Below are positions 1-7,276 of a stretch of DNA of 33,153 nt, piece after piece. Numbering within the stretch: position 1 is the first letter of the stretch; each line of letters opens with the position of its first letter. The notes below the pieces were generated by a model. The model searched no databases. It worked only from the letters and a program-made list of their open reading frames with translations, and was not told the DNA's origin. This DNA comes from Aurantimonas coralicida (GTDB lineage: Bacteria; Pseudomonadota; Alphaproteobacteria; Rhizobiales; Rhizobiaceae). The position numbers and the translations under genes were made by a program. The DNA is taken from assembly GCA_011050685.1 (NCBI GenBank), contig DRFF01000009.1, positions 1 through 33,153 on the forward strand. Direction: 5' to 3'.

Positions 1-27
1 GTCCTTCTCCCCGGCGGGGAGAAGGAC
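1..27. repeat. Perfect palindrome at the contig edge, inside the methylase reading frame
   Basis: Positions 1-13 and 15-27 are exact reverse complements around a single central base (arm GTCCTTCTCCCCG). The element is read in frame as Pro-Ser-Pro-Arg-Arg-Gly-Glu-Gly. It resembles the CTCCCC/GGGGAG palindromes found between genes at 10941-10964 and 11458-11478, so it is probably a member of a dispersed REP-like family. A repeat at the very first base also explains why an assembler would break the contig here. Confidence 0.8.
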
Positions 28-662
28 CGGGCGCAACCGCCGAGCCCGCCGCCGTTCCGCCGCTGAGCGAGGCGGAACGCGCCATCTACGATGCCGGGCT
101 GATCGCCGTCCTGAAGGAAATTCACGACGACATCGACCGCGCCGTCTTCGCCGCCTATGGCTGGGACGATCTGGCTACCCGCCTCGTCGGCCGGCCCGGC
201 GCCACGATGCCCTCGCCATTCAAGAGCGAGGACCAGGAGGCCGCCGAGGAGGAGCTGTTGAGCCGTCTCGTCGCGCTCAACCTGGAGCGCCAGGCCGAGG
301 AAAAGCGCGGCTATGTCCGCTGGCTGCGGCCGGACTACCAGATCCCCAAACTCGGTCACAAGGTGGCCGAGCCGGCCGCCGCGACGCAGATCGAGGCCGA
401 AATCGCGGTGGTGGCGGCCGGCGTCAAACCGCCGGCGCTACCAGCCGACGCCTTCGAGCAGATCCGCCTCGTGCGCGACGCGCTGGCGCGCGCCCCCGAG
501 CCGGTCCTGCCCAATCAGCTCGCCGCTGCCTTTGCCGGCAAGGCGACGAAAAGGAAGCTGGCGAATGTCGAGGAGGTGCTGCGCAATCTCGCCGAACTCG
601 GCCTTGCCCGCACCGGCACCGGCGAGGACGGCGCCACCCGCTATTTCGCCCCGCGTGGATAG
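3..662 (+). CDS. MmeI-type class I SAM-dependent DNA methyltransferase, C-terminal part (5' truncated)
   Basis: The frame is open from the first bases of the window and ends at a stop at 660-662, so this is the C-terminal part of a gene that starts upstream. The tail with 'IYDAGLIAVLKEIHDDID', an acidic helix, then 'LNLERQAEEKRG' and 'VRWLRPDYQIP', is what I recall for the C-terminus of large single-chain restriction-modification or orphan methylases of the MmeI/YeeA type. The catalytic methylase motifs would lie outside the window. The last ~70 residues look like a small winged-helix-like domain. An internal ATG at 207 exists, but reading through from the left edge is better because the upstream residues fit the family. 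The first ~12 codons are derived from a palindromic repeat (see that entry). Family assignment rests on recognised tail sequence only. Confidence 0.72.
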   Translation, partial: PSPRRGEGPGATAEPAAVPPLSEAERAIYDAGLIAVLKEIHDDIDRAVFAAYGWDDLATRLVGRPGATMPSPFKSEDQEAAEEELLSRLVALNLERQAEEKRGYVRWLRPDYQIPKLGHKVAEPAAATQIEAEIAVVAAGVKPPALPADAFEQIRLVRDALARAPEPVLPNQLAAAFAGKATKRKLANVEEVLRNLAELGLARTGTGEDGATRYFAPRG

Positions 663-681
663 GCGCGCGCCGGGAGGCGCG

Positions 682-2049
682 CTACAGCATCGAGCCGAGG
701 TCTGAGCCGACGGACGGGTAGGCGGCGATCATCGATTTGAGGTCGCGGGTTTTCAGTCCCAGCCGCATGGCGAGGCCGCAGAAATTGACGATCTCGGCAT
801 ATTCCGGCCCGAGCAGATGCGCGCCGAGAATCTCGTCGCTGTCGGCGTCGATCAGGATCTTGGTGGCGGCATGGGTCTCGCCGACCCGCAGATTGGAGTA
901 CCAGCCGCTGGTGTCGTTGAAGGCCACGCGGACATTGCGGCCTTGCTCCCGTGCCTCGGATTCCAGCATGCCGACGCGGGCGAGCTCGGGAATCGTGAAG
1001 ACGACGCTCGGCACGCCGCGATAGTCGACGGTGGCGTGATCGCCCTTCAGCATGTTCGAGGCGGCGACCTTGCCCTCGGCAACCGCCACCGGCGTCAGCG
1101 GCGGTCCGTCCGTGTCGGCGGCATCGCCCGCGGCAAAGACCGCCGGGTTGGAAACGCTCTTGAGATGACGGTCGACGCGGATGCCGCCCTTGCCGGCCTC
1201 GACCCCCGCCGCCTTAAGGTCGAGCCGGTCGATCGCCGCCACGCGGCCGGCGCCGTGGACGACGAGATCGGCGGCGAATGTCGTGGGCTTGCCGTCGGTC
1301 TCGGCATGGACGGTGTAGCCGTCGCCGCTCCGTTCCACCGATGTGAGGTCCGTGCGGGTGGTGACGGCGACGCCCGCCTCACGGCCGCGCGCGACCAGCC
1401 TGTCGACGAGGTCGGGGTCAAAACCCTTCAGCGGCCGTTCGCCCCGCTGGACGATCTGGACCGCGCTGCCCGCCCGCGCCGCGATATGGGCGAACTCGAA
1501 GGAGATGTAGCCGCCGCCGACGAAGACGATGCGGCGCGGCAGCGTTTCCAGCTCCAGAAACGCCGTGCTGTCGATGACGTGTTCGGCGCCCGGAAATTCC
1601 AGCGGCCGGGGCTCGGCGCCGGTGGCGATCAGGATGTGGCGGCCCTGCAGCCGGGTCTCGCCACCGATTTCGCCCCCAATCTCTATCGTGTTGTCGTTCA
1701 GGAAGCGCGCCGGGCCGTGAAACGTGCTGACGCCGTTCTTGTCGAGACCGCCCTCGATCTTGTCCGGCATCGCGTCGGTGAAGCTGCGCTTGAACGCCAT
1801 CAGATCGGCCCAGTCGATCTTAAGATCGCCGGCTTCGACGCCCTTGCCGCGCATCAGTCGCGCCGCGTCGATGATCTCGGCGCCCCGGCGCAGCATCTTC
1901 TTCGGGTCGCAGCCGCGCAGTGCGCAGGTGCCGCCATAGGGCAGTTCGTCGACGACGGCGACCGACCAGCCGGCGGCGGCGCATTTGTTGGCGGCGCTGA
2001 CGGCGGCCATGCCGACGCCGAGCACGATGAGGTCGAAATTCTGGGTCAT
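682..2049 (-). CDS. MerA-like pyridine nucleotide-disulfide oxidoreductase in the mer cluster
   Basis: This is a FAD- and NAD(P)H-dependent flavoprotein of 455 residues. Visible parts in order: an N-terminal dinucleotide fold (LGVGMAAVSAA, ~10-20), the redox-active disulfide GGTCALRGCDPKK with Cys42 and Cys47, the NAD(P)H-binding GGGYISFE (~175), the second FAD motif AAGDAADTDG (~305), and a dimerisation domain ending in AYPSVGSDLGSML. Its place at the end of merTPF suggests it reduces Hg(II) to Hg(0). However, it has no N-terminal heavy-metal domain and lacks the C-terminal vicinal Cys-Cys that classical MerA uses to receive Hg(II). The tail resembles the glutathione reductase/dihydrolipoyl dehydrogenase-like branch. 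It starts 9 nt after the GDCC gene, in the same operon. Flavoprotein family is certain; mercuric reductase activity is an inference. Confidence 0.85.
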   Translation of the reverse strand: MTQNFDLIVLGVGMAAVSAANKCAAAGWSVAVVDELPYGGTCALRGCDPKKMLRRGAEIIDAARLMRGKGVEAGDLKIDWADLMAFKRSFTDAMPDKIEGGLDKNGVSTFHGPARFLNDNTIEIGGEIGGETRLQGRHILIATGAEPRPLEFPGAEHVIDSTAFLELETLPRRIVFVGGGYISFEFAHIAARAGSAVQIVQRGERPLKGFDPDLVDRLVARGREAGVAVTTRTDLTSVERSGDGYTVHAETDGKPTTFAADLVVHGAGRVAAIDRLDLKAAGVEAGKGGIRVDRHLKSVSNPAVFAAGDAADTDGPPLTPVAVAEGKVAASNMLKGDHATVDYRGVPSVVFTIPELARVGMLESEAREQGRNVRVAFNDTSGWYSNLRVGETHAATKILIDADSDEILGAHLLGPEYAEIVNFCGLAMRLGLKTRDLKSMIAAYPSVGSDLGSML

Positions 2050-2058
2050 GGGCTAACT

Positions 2059-2283
2059 CTAGCTCGCGCAGCAGGCGGCGGTTTCGCCGCTCGCCCGCGC
2101 TTCCTGGATCGGCGGACAGGGCACGCTGCCGAAGGAGCAATAGACGCAGCAGTCCCCGGTATTCGGCCTGAGCAGCGCGCCACAGCCCTTGCAGTCATAA
2201 AAGAACTGGCAGGCGTCGGTCGGCATGGTTTCGGTTTCCTGGTGTCCGCATTGCGGGCAGGTGAGGGTGGAGCGAGGTTCCAT
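2059..2283 (-). CDS. GDCCVxC-domain small cysteine-rich protein of the mer operon
   Basis: A 74-residue protein with eleven cysteines: Cys9/Cys12 (CPQC), Cys25, Cys31/Cys34 (CKGC), the signature GDCCVYC (Cys45, 46, 49), Cys56, and a terminal pair Cys71-Cys72 followed by Ala-Ser. Small proteins with this GDCCVxC signature are known to me as recurrent mer-operon members of undefined function. The ATG overlaps the merF stop (TGATG), which indicates translational coupling. The two CxxC pairs could bind zinc or mercury. The terminal CC resembles the C-terminus of classical MerA, a feature missing from the neighbouring oxidoreductase. The family call is firm; the role is unknown. Confidence 0.85.
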   Translation of the reverse strand: MEPRSTLTCPQCGHQETETMPTDACQFFYDCKGCGALLRPNTGDCCVYCSFGSVPCPPIQEARASGETAACCAS

Positions 2284-2501
2284 CAGCAGGCGGCTTTCTT
2301 GTGGCGGTGGCGTAGCAGGAGGGCGTAGGCGGTGATGCCGACAAACAGGAACAGCAGCGGAAACAGCACATAGTCGGCGAAGGCCAGCCAGGCGGAGACC
2401 CCGGCGAAGGCGAAGAGGATCACCAGCGCCGGAGTGAAGCAGCAGATCGCCGCGATCACCGAGCCGACAATGCCGGTCTTGAGAAGCGTCCTGTCTTTCA
2501 T
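2283..2501 (-). CDS. merF: Mercury transporter MerF
   Basis: A 72-residue inner-membrane protein with two hydrophobic segments (~10-35 and ~42-63). The vicinal pair Cys20-Cys21 in the first segment (AAICCFTPAL) is the MerF signature for passing Hg(II) across the cytoplasmic membrane. A single Cys72 is the last residue, whereas many MerF proteins carry a second cysteine pair near the C-terminus. The gene lies 6 nt downstream of merP and overlaps the GDCC gene by one base, so it belongs to the merTPF transcript. Confidence 0.9.
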   Translation of the reverse strand: MKDRTLLKTGIVGSVIAAICCFTPALVILFAFAGVSAWLAFADYVLFPLLFLFVGITAYALLLRHRHKKAAC

Positions 2502-2507
2502 AACGGA

Positions 2508-2843
2508 TCAGCTTCCGGTGATTTTGGCCGGGTAGCCGGCGTTGGTCGAGGCTTCGGCGAGGTCGCCCTCCGTGACCATCGCCGGATCGAACACCACCGT
2601 CGCCGTCTGGGCGTTAAGATCGACCGCGACCGAAGTCACGCCGTCGAGCCCGCTCATCGCCAGTTTGACGGTGATCGGACAGGTCGGGCAGGTCATGTTC
2701 TCGATCGTGAAGGTTTGGGTCTGAAGCGCCGGAGCGGCTTCGGTCCGCGTTTGCGCGATCGCCGTCGGGGCAAGCAGAGCCGCGCCGAGTCCAGCGACGC
2801 TCAGCATCGCGGCGGCCAGGGAAAGGTTCGACAGGCGTTTCAT
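2508..2843 (-). CDS. merP: Periplasmic mercury-binding protein MerP
   Basis: A 111-residue protein with a signal peptide (~1-30, likely cleavage after Ala-Ile-Ala) followed by one heavy-metal-associated domain (~42-110). The metal site is MTCPTCPITVK, with Cys52 and Cys55. Classical MerP has the form MTCAACPITVKK, so the spacing and flanks are conserved while the two inter-cysteine residues differ. In the mer pathway MerP binds Hg(II) in the periplasm and hands it to the membrane cysteines of MerT or MerF. It sits 10 nt after merT, consistent with co-transcription. Confidence 0.93.
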   Translation of the reverse strand: MKRLSNLSLAAAMLSVAGLGAALLAPTAIAQTRTEAAPALQTQTFTIENMTCPTCPITVKLAMSGLDGVTSVAVDLNAQTATVVFDPAMVTEGDLAEASTNAGYPAKITGS

Positions 2844-2853
2844 GCGTGGTCTC

Positions 2854-3252
2854 CTAATAGAATAACGGCGCCCACCAGGCGTTGGTCATCGACAGGATGA
2901 CCAGGACGGTGGCGATCCAAAGGGCGCTTTGCGTGATCAGCGAGGCAATGGGGCGGGCGCAGGCGGCGCCGACCGCGCAGGCCGCTTTCGGCCGGAAATA
3001 GACCTGCCAGAACCCGAGCCCGAGAAACACCAGCGTCAGGGCGACGAAATACGGCTGGTAGGGGGTCAGCGCCGTCAGATTGCCGATCCAGGCTCCGCTG
3101 ATCCCCAGCGTGACCAGAACCAGCGGCGCGATGCAGCAGGACGAGGCCAGCACCGCGCCGACGACACCGCCGCCCGCGAACCACGCCTCGCGCCGCTCCG
3201 GGGCAGCCGGTCGTGCGTCTTTTCGTCCGATCTCGGCTGCTGTGTCGCTCAT
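2854..3252 (-). CDS. merT: Mercuric ion transporter MerT
   Basis: The first structural gene of the mer operon encodes 132 residues with three hydrophobic segments (~26-46, ~66-86, ~104-124). The first contains the vicinal pair Cys39-Cys40 (SSCCIAPL) that accepts Hg(II) from MerP. The loop after the second carries Cys92 and Cys98, matching the cytoplasmic cysteine pair of MerT. The start is ATG at 3252, with GAGGG about ten bases upstream, just downstream of the MerR-type promoter. The N-terminal ~24 residues are charged and longer than in the classical Tn21 protein. Confidence 0.93.
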   Translation of the reverse strand: MSDTAAEIGRKDARPAAPERREAWFAGGGVVGAVLASSCCIAPLVLVTLGISGAWIGNLTALTPYQPYFVALTLVFLGLGFWQVYFRPKAACAVGAACARPIASLITQSALWIATVLVILSMTNAWWAPLFY

Positions 3253-3283
3253 ATTGATTGGCCCTCGCTTTCGCGTCGAGCAT

Positions 3284-3314
3284 CATCTACGGTCTGTAGC
3301 GACTACAGGTTCAA
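3284..3314 (-). promoter_or_regulatory. mer operon promoter and MerR operator (19-bp spacer)
   Basis: Reading the minus strand, a -35 TTGAAC (3314-3309) is followed by exactly 19 bp and a -10 TAGATG (3289-3284). The overlong 19-bp spacer is the hallmark of promoters activated by MerR-family twisting. Inside the spacer is a perfect dyad CTGTAG-3 nt-CTACAG (3294-3308), the expected MerR dimer site. It lies between merR (plus strand) and merT (minus strand), as in divergent mer operons. Confidence 0.85.
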
Positions 3315-3329
3315 GAGGTTTTTTCCGCT

Positions 3330-3755
3330 ATGGCGATCACAGCTGCGAGAGCGGTCCTCAAGCGCGGCGAACTGGCCAGGCGCATGAGCTGCAACAGCGA
3401 GACGATCCGTTACTACGAGAAAATCGGGTTGCTCGGCGTTCCGGACCGCTCAGAGGGCGGTCACCGGCTCTATGCGCCGGATGATCAGGCGCGGCTCGGC
3501 TTCATCCTGCGCGGCCGCGAACTCGGCTTCTCGATCGAGGAATTGCGGGGATTGCTCGGTCTCACCGATGCCCGCGACACGACGTGCGGCGAGGTTCTGG
3601 CGCTGACCCGCCGCCATATCGACGGCATCCGCGCCAAGATCGCCGACCTTGAGCGCCTGGAGCGGACGCTCGTGGCGGTCTCGGCGGAATGCGAGGGCGG
3701 CAATGTGCCCGAGTGCCCGATCCTGGATACGCTGCTGGATTCCGGCAACCGCTGA
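3330..3755 (+). CDS. merR: MerR-family Hg(II)-responsive regulator
   Basis: A 141-residue regulator. The N-terminal winged helix has the MerR sequence 'ELARRMSCNSETIRYYEKIGLL' (~14-35) and 'GGHRLYAPDD' (~44-52), followed by a long dimerisation helix (~88-118). Three cysteines, Cys86, Cys121 and Cys129, sit where MerR of Tn501 has its Hg(II) ligands Cys82, Cys117 and Cys126. The first spacing is identical (35); the second is one shorter, as in CueR-like proteins. The presence of Cys86 and the adjoining merTPF genes favour mercury sensing over copper. Transcribed divergently from the structural genes across a shared operator, it probably represses its own promoter and activates merT when Hg(II) binds. 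Confidence 0.9.
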   Translation: MAITAARAVLKRGELARRMSCNSETIRYYEKIGLLGVPDRSEGGHRLYAPDDQARLGFILRGRELGFSIEELRGLLGLTDARDTTCGEVLALTRRHIDGIRAKIADLERLERTLVAVSAECEGGNVPECPILDTLLDSGNR

Positions 3756-3791
3756 TCGCCGTGCTGGCACAGGAGATAAGTGTTCGGCGAA

Positions 3792-3821
3792 AGGCCGGCC
3801 GCATGGGTGTGCGCCCGGCCT
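3792..3821. terminator. Hairpin between convergent merR and cheW (possible bidirectional terminator)
   Basis: Arms AGGCCGG (3792-3798) and CCGGCCT (3815-3821) enclose a smaller CGCA/TGCG pairing. The hairpin lies in the 82-bp gap between the ends of merR and the convergent cheW gene, where a terminator is expected. No strong T-run follows on either strand, so activity is uncertain. Confidence 0.45.
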
Positions 3822-3837
3822 CCTGGATTGTTTCGCG

Positions 3838-4308
3838 TTACGCCGCTTCCGCGAGCGCGACGGCCTGCGGAAACATCTGTTCGAGGTTGAGGAAGCAGAT
3901 CATGCCGTCCGAGTGCGCGATGATCCCCTGGGCGTAGCTCTTCTCGTAAGCTCCGCTCATTTCGGGGACCGGCTGGATGCTGGAATGATCGACGGTCATG
4001 ATGTCGGACAGGCGGTCGACCAAAAGGCCGAGCGTCTTGCCGTGAACCTCGACCACCACTATGGCGCTGCGCGGATTGGGGTCCGTGGCGGTCATTCCGA
4101 GCTTGCGGGCCATGCTGACCACTGGAATGATGGTGCCGCGCAGGTTGATCAAGCCCAGGATGTCCGGCGGGGAGTTCGGCAAGGGAGTCGATTGCGACCA
4201 CCCTCGGATTTCGCGGACCGAGATGGTCCGGACGCAAAACTCCTGCTCATTGATGCGGAAGGCGACGATTTCGAGCGGTCCGCCGTCCTCTCCGATGTCG
4301 GGAGCCAT
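3838..4308 (-). CDS. cheW: CheW-family chemotaxis adaptor (copy 1)
   Basis: A 156-residue single CheW domain ('VAFRINEQEFCVRTISVREI', 'LINLRGTIIPVVSM', 'GLLVDRLSDIM'). CheW couples chemoreceptors to the CheA kinase in the cytoplasm. The start chosen is the ATG at 4308, which overlaps the chemoreceptor stop as TGATG and has GGAGG seven bases upstream. A start five codons earlier (4323) would lie inside the receptor gene. It is therefore translationally coupled to the receptor. It is strikingly similar to the CheW at 6556-7026: most of the central 130 residues are identical, including long identical DNA stretches, so the pair is a duplication. No cheA, cheY, cheB or cheR is present, so it must work with kinase modules encoded elsewhere. 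Confidence 0.92.
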   Translation of the reverse strand: MAPDIGEDGGPLEIVAFRINEQEFCVRTISVREIRGWSQSTPLPNSPPDILGLINLRGTIIPVVSMARKLGMTATDPNPRSAIVVVEVHGKTLGLLVDRLSDIMTVDHSSIQPVPEMSGAYEKSYAQGIIAHSDGMICFLNLEQMFPQAVALAEAA

Positions 4309-6104
4309 CAAAATTCCTCCCACTTGTTGGCGTCGACTGCCGCGTTGCCATTGGTCGCGAAGGCGCGGGAGACTTTCCCGACGAGCTGCCGGGCTGGAGA
4401 ATCCGGCATCCTCGTGACTTTTCGGCCGGCGGGCTGCGCTCCCTGCCGTTCGTCGCTGAGGTCGAAATGGCCCAACAGTTCGGTCAAGGCCGCGGCTTGC
4501 TGGCTGAGACCGTGACAGGCCGCGGAGGACTCCTCCACCATGCTGGCGTTTTGCTGCGTGCCCTGGTCGATCGAAGCGACGGCCTTGTTGATCTCCTGAA
4601 GCCCGACCATTTGTTCGCGCGCGGCCTCGACGATCGCCGTGACGTGCTGGTCGATCTCCTTCACCTCGCTGACGATGGTCTCGAGCGCGGCACCCGTCTC
4701 GCCGACCAGCCCTACACCCAGCTTGACGTTCTCGCCCGAGGTGTTGATCAGACTCTTGATCTCCTTCGCCGCTTTCGCCGAGCGTTGGGCGAGTTCGCGC
4801 ACTTCCTGGGCGACGACCGCGAAGCCCCGGCCGGCTTCGCCGGCGCGCGCCGCCTCGACCCCGGCGTTGAGAGCCAGGAGATTGGTCTGGAAGGCGATCT
4901 CGTCGATGACCCCGATGATATTGACGATCTGGCCGGACGAGGCCTCGATTTCGCCCATCGCGGCGACGGCACGCCGCACGACCTCGCCGGACTTCTCCGC
5001 TCCCGCCCTGGTCTGGGTGACCAGTTGCCCGGCCCCTTCGGCGCGCTCGGTCGAACTCTTCACGGTCGCCGTCATCTCTTCGATCGCCGCGGCGGTTTCC
5101 TCTACGGACGCAGCTTGCTGTTCCGTGCGCTTCGCCAGATCGTCGGACGCTGTCTGGATTTCGGCGCTGGCGCTATGAATGGCGGACGCATTGTCGCCGA
5201 CCTTCTGCAGGGCCGCCTCCAATGTGGTTACGGACGCGTTGAAGTCTTCGCGCAACTTGTCGAGTGCCGGAATGAAAGGCTGAGTGATGCGCTGACGCAC
5301 GTCGCCATCGGCCATCCGGCCGAGTCCGTGGGCGAGTTCGTTGACGGCTTCGACGCGTCCGGTGATGTCGGTCGCGAATTTGACCACCTTCATCACCTTG
5401 CCGCTCATGTCGAAGATCGGATTGTAGGACGCCTGGATCCAGATTTCCTTGCCGCCCTTGCCGATCCGCTTGAATTCCTCGGACACAAACTCGCCGTTGC
5501 CGAGCCGCGTCCAGAAATCACGATATTCGGGCGACCGTGCATAGGCCGGTTCGACGAACATCGAGTGGTGCCGTCCGGCGACCTCGTCTAGCTCATAGCC
5601 CATCGCGTTCAGGAAATTGTCGTTCGCGGTGAGGATCTTGCCGTCGACGGTGAACTCGATCACCGCCTGCGCCCGACCGATGGCATCGAGCTTGCCGGTA
5701 TTCTCCGCTGAGACCAGCTTGGCGGCCGTAATGTCCGTCGCGATCTTGAGGACTTTTTGAACCTTCCCGCCGGCACCGAGGATCGGATTATAGGTGGCCT
5801 GGATCCAGATTTCCTTGCCGCCCTTGCCGAAGCGCTTGTATTCGCGCGCATCGAATTCGCCGCGTCCGAGCTTGGCCCAGAACTCCTTGTATTCAGCGCT
5901 CTGGGCGTAGCCCGGTTCGACGAACATTGAATGATGCCGTCCGGCGATCTCGCTGACGTCGTAGCCGATCGCGCTGCAAAAATTCTCGTTCGCAGTGATG
6001 ATCGTGCCATCCGGCTTGAACTCGATCGTTGCCAGAGACTTGCTGAGCGCCGCGAGAATGGCCTTTGAATCGCCATTCCCGAAACCTGCCGGTAGAATAC
6101 CCAT
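4308..6104 (-). CDS. Soluble PAS-PAS methyl-accepting chemotaxis protein
   Basis: A 598-residue chemoreceptor without transmembrane segments or a signal peptide, so a cytoplasmic sensor. Two tandem PAS domains (~20-130 and ~142-252) are close copies of each other: both contain [10 protein letters not shown] and [11 protein letters not shown], and both end in a KxATDIT exit motif. A short HAMP-like stretch follows (~255-305), then the signalling domain (~305-540) with the conserved hairpin '[20 protein letters not shown]'. The last residues, Lys-Trp-Glu-Glu-Phe, match the C-terminal pentapeptide that tethers CheR/CheB. The layout recalls BdlA of Pseudomonas (two PAS plus receptor domain), which senses redox or oxygen-related cues; the ligand here is unknown. 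AGGAAGAGGA precedes the ATG. The stop overlaps the downstream cheW. Confidence 0.93.
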   Translation of the reverse strand: MGILPAGFGNGDSKAILAALSKSLATIEFKPDGTIITANENFCSAIGYDVSEIAGRHHSMFVEPGYAQSAEYKEFWAKLGRGEFDAREYKRFGKGGKEIWIQATYNPILGAGGKVQKVLKIATDITAAKLVSAENTGKLDAIGRAQAVIEFTVDGKILTANDNFLNAMGYELDEVAGRHHSMFVEPAYARSPEYRDFWTRLGNGEFVSEEFKRIGKGGKEIWIQASYNPIFDMSGKVMKVVKFATDITGRVEAVNELAHGLGRMADGDVRQRITQPFIPALDKLREDFNASVTTLEAALQKVGDNASAIHSASAEIQTASDDLAKRTEQQAASVEETAAAIEEMTATVKSSTERAEGAGQLVTQTRAGAEKSGEVVRRAVAAMGEIEASSGQIVNIIGVIDEIAFQTNLLALNAGVEAARAGEAGRGFAVVAQEVRELAQRSAKAAKEIKSLINTSGENVKLGVGLVGETGAALETIVSEVKEIDQHVTAIVEAAREQMVGLQEINKAVASIDQGTQQNASMVEESSAACHGLSQQAAALTELLGHFDLSDERQGAQPAGRKVTRMPDSPARQLVGKVSRAFATNGNAAVDANKWEEF

Positions 6105-6555
6105 GACTCTATCCTCTTCCTTTTACGGCCGCCTTTTTTTGGTCGGCTTCGATTGAAACTCGCGCCAATATGAAGGCGCGGCGCTCGTCGGACGGCCGGG
6201 CACGCTTTCGCGACGCTCAGGCATACGGAGTGGCATCCGGCAAGCCAGCTTAATGGGGTTGTTAGACGGCTATCTGTTAACAACTGATTTCATTCGTAAG
6301 TATTTGCGTCACGCCTCGGTGAGGAAGGTGCGATGTAAAAAGAGTACGGATGATAATTGTTATTGCCGGCGCACAACCCAATGGGCCCGACGGCAAACCT
6401 GAAATGCCTTTGTCGCGTTTCGCGTAACGAGCTCTGACATACCCGGAATTCGCGCCCGCCACTTGATCGCGGCGTTGGTACCTTGAGCGAGGGAAGAGGG
6501 CGAATACGGAAGTCCCGCCGTTGGTGCGCGGCGGTCTCCGTCTCCCCTTGCGGCA
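6105..6555. other. Gene-free region between a cheW copy and the chemoreceptor
   Basis: No convincing gene was found in these 451 bases; short open frames on the minus strand lack recognisable content. The stretch is more AT-rich than its surroundings, especially around 6265-6370, and probably holds the promoter of the chemoreceptor-cheW pair on the minus strand. A CCGCCG/CGGCGG hairpin just downstream of the cheW stop (~6515-6535) could act in 3' end formation, but no T-run follows it. Confidence 0.4.
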
Positions 6556-7026
6556 TTACGCCGCGGCAGCCAATTTGGCGACGTCGGGAAACATGTGGTC
6601 GAGGTTGAGGAAGCAGATCATGCCGTCGGCGTGCGCGATGATGCCTTCGGTATAGCTCTTGTCGTAGCCGCCGGTCATTTCTGGAACCGGCTGGATGGTG
6701 GAGCCGTCAAAGGTCAGAAGGTCGGAGAGACCGTCCACGAGCAGGCCCAGAATCGTGTCTTGAACCTCGACGACGACAATGGCGCTGCGAGGATTCGGCG
6801 GCGCGGCGGTCATGCCGAGCTTCTGCGCCATGCTGACCACGGGAATGACCGTCCCGCGCAGATTGATCATGCCCAGGATGTCGGGCGAGGAATTGGGCAA
6901 GGGGGTCGATTGCGACCACCCTCGGATTTCGCGGACCGAAATCGTCCGGACGCAGAATTCTTGCTCGTTGACACGGAAGGCGACGACCTCCACAGGGCCG
7001 CCATCGTGATAGTCCGGGGTCTTCAT
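6556..7026 (-). CDS. cheW: CheW-family chemotaxis adaptor (copy 2)
   Basis: A 156-residue CheW domain, paralogous to the copy at 3838-4308. The central part ('VNEQEFCVRTISVREIRGW', 'INLRGTVIPVVSM', 'PNPRSAIVVVEV') is almost identical, and differences cluster near the ends and around residues 90-120. I place the start at the ATG at 7026, because GAGG lies six bases upstream; ATGs at 7032, 7038 and 7065 are in frame but have poorer spacing. The gene is separated from the receptor by 451 bp, so it probably has its own promoter in the AT-rich 7080-7170 interval. Two CheW copies flanking one receptor may give different coupling to CheA; that is inference. Confidence 0.9.
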   Translation of the reverse strand: MKTPDYHDGGPVEVVAFRVNEQEFCVRTISVREIRGWSQSTPLPNSSPDILGMINLRGTVIPVVSMAQKLGMTAAPPNPRSAIVVVEVQDTILGLLVDGLSDLLTFDGSTIQPVPEMTGGYDKSYTEGIIAHADGMICFLNLDHMFPDVAKLAAAA

Positions 7027-7276
7027 CGCCATCCTCATCCACGCGTCGCGGCAAGGTTTGGCCAAGCGACGAATTCGATGTGATGACTAAACGGCATGCA
7101 GATTAATAAATGCCGAGGAACGACAGTAAATATCCGATGTACACGGTAATAAAACTTTGACCGGATCTTGGACCTTGCATGGTCTCCGGCAAATTCGGAC
7201 GCTTGGGGAGGGCGCGCGCGGTCAGCACGCGTCCATCTAGCGTTGGCGATCGTGCGGTAGCCGGAACGCGGCGGGA

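Noticed and set aside
817-2328. Long plus-strand open frame over the mer oxidoreductase
   Set aside because: Antisense to a well-supported flavoprotein gene in high-GC DNA; no domain seen. The same holds for 4467-5591, 19585-21003, 21999-23600, 26142-27542 and 30841-32274.
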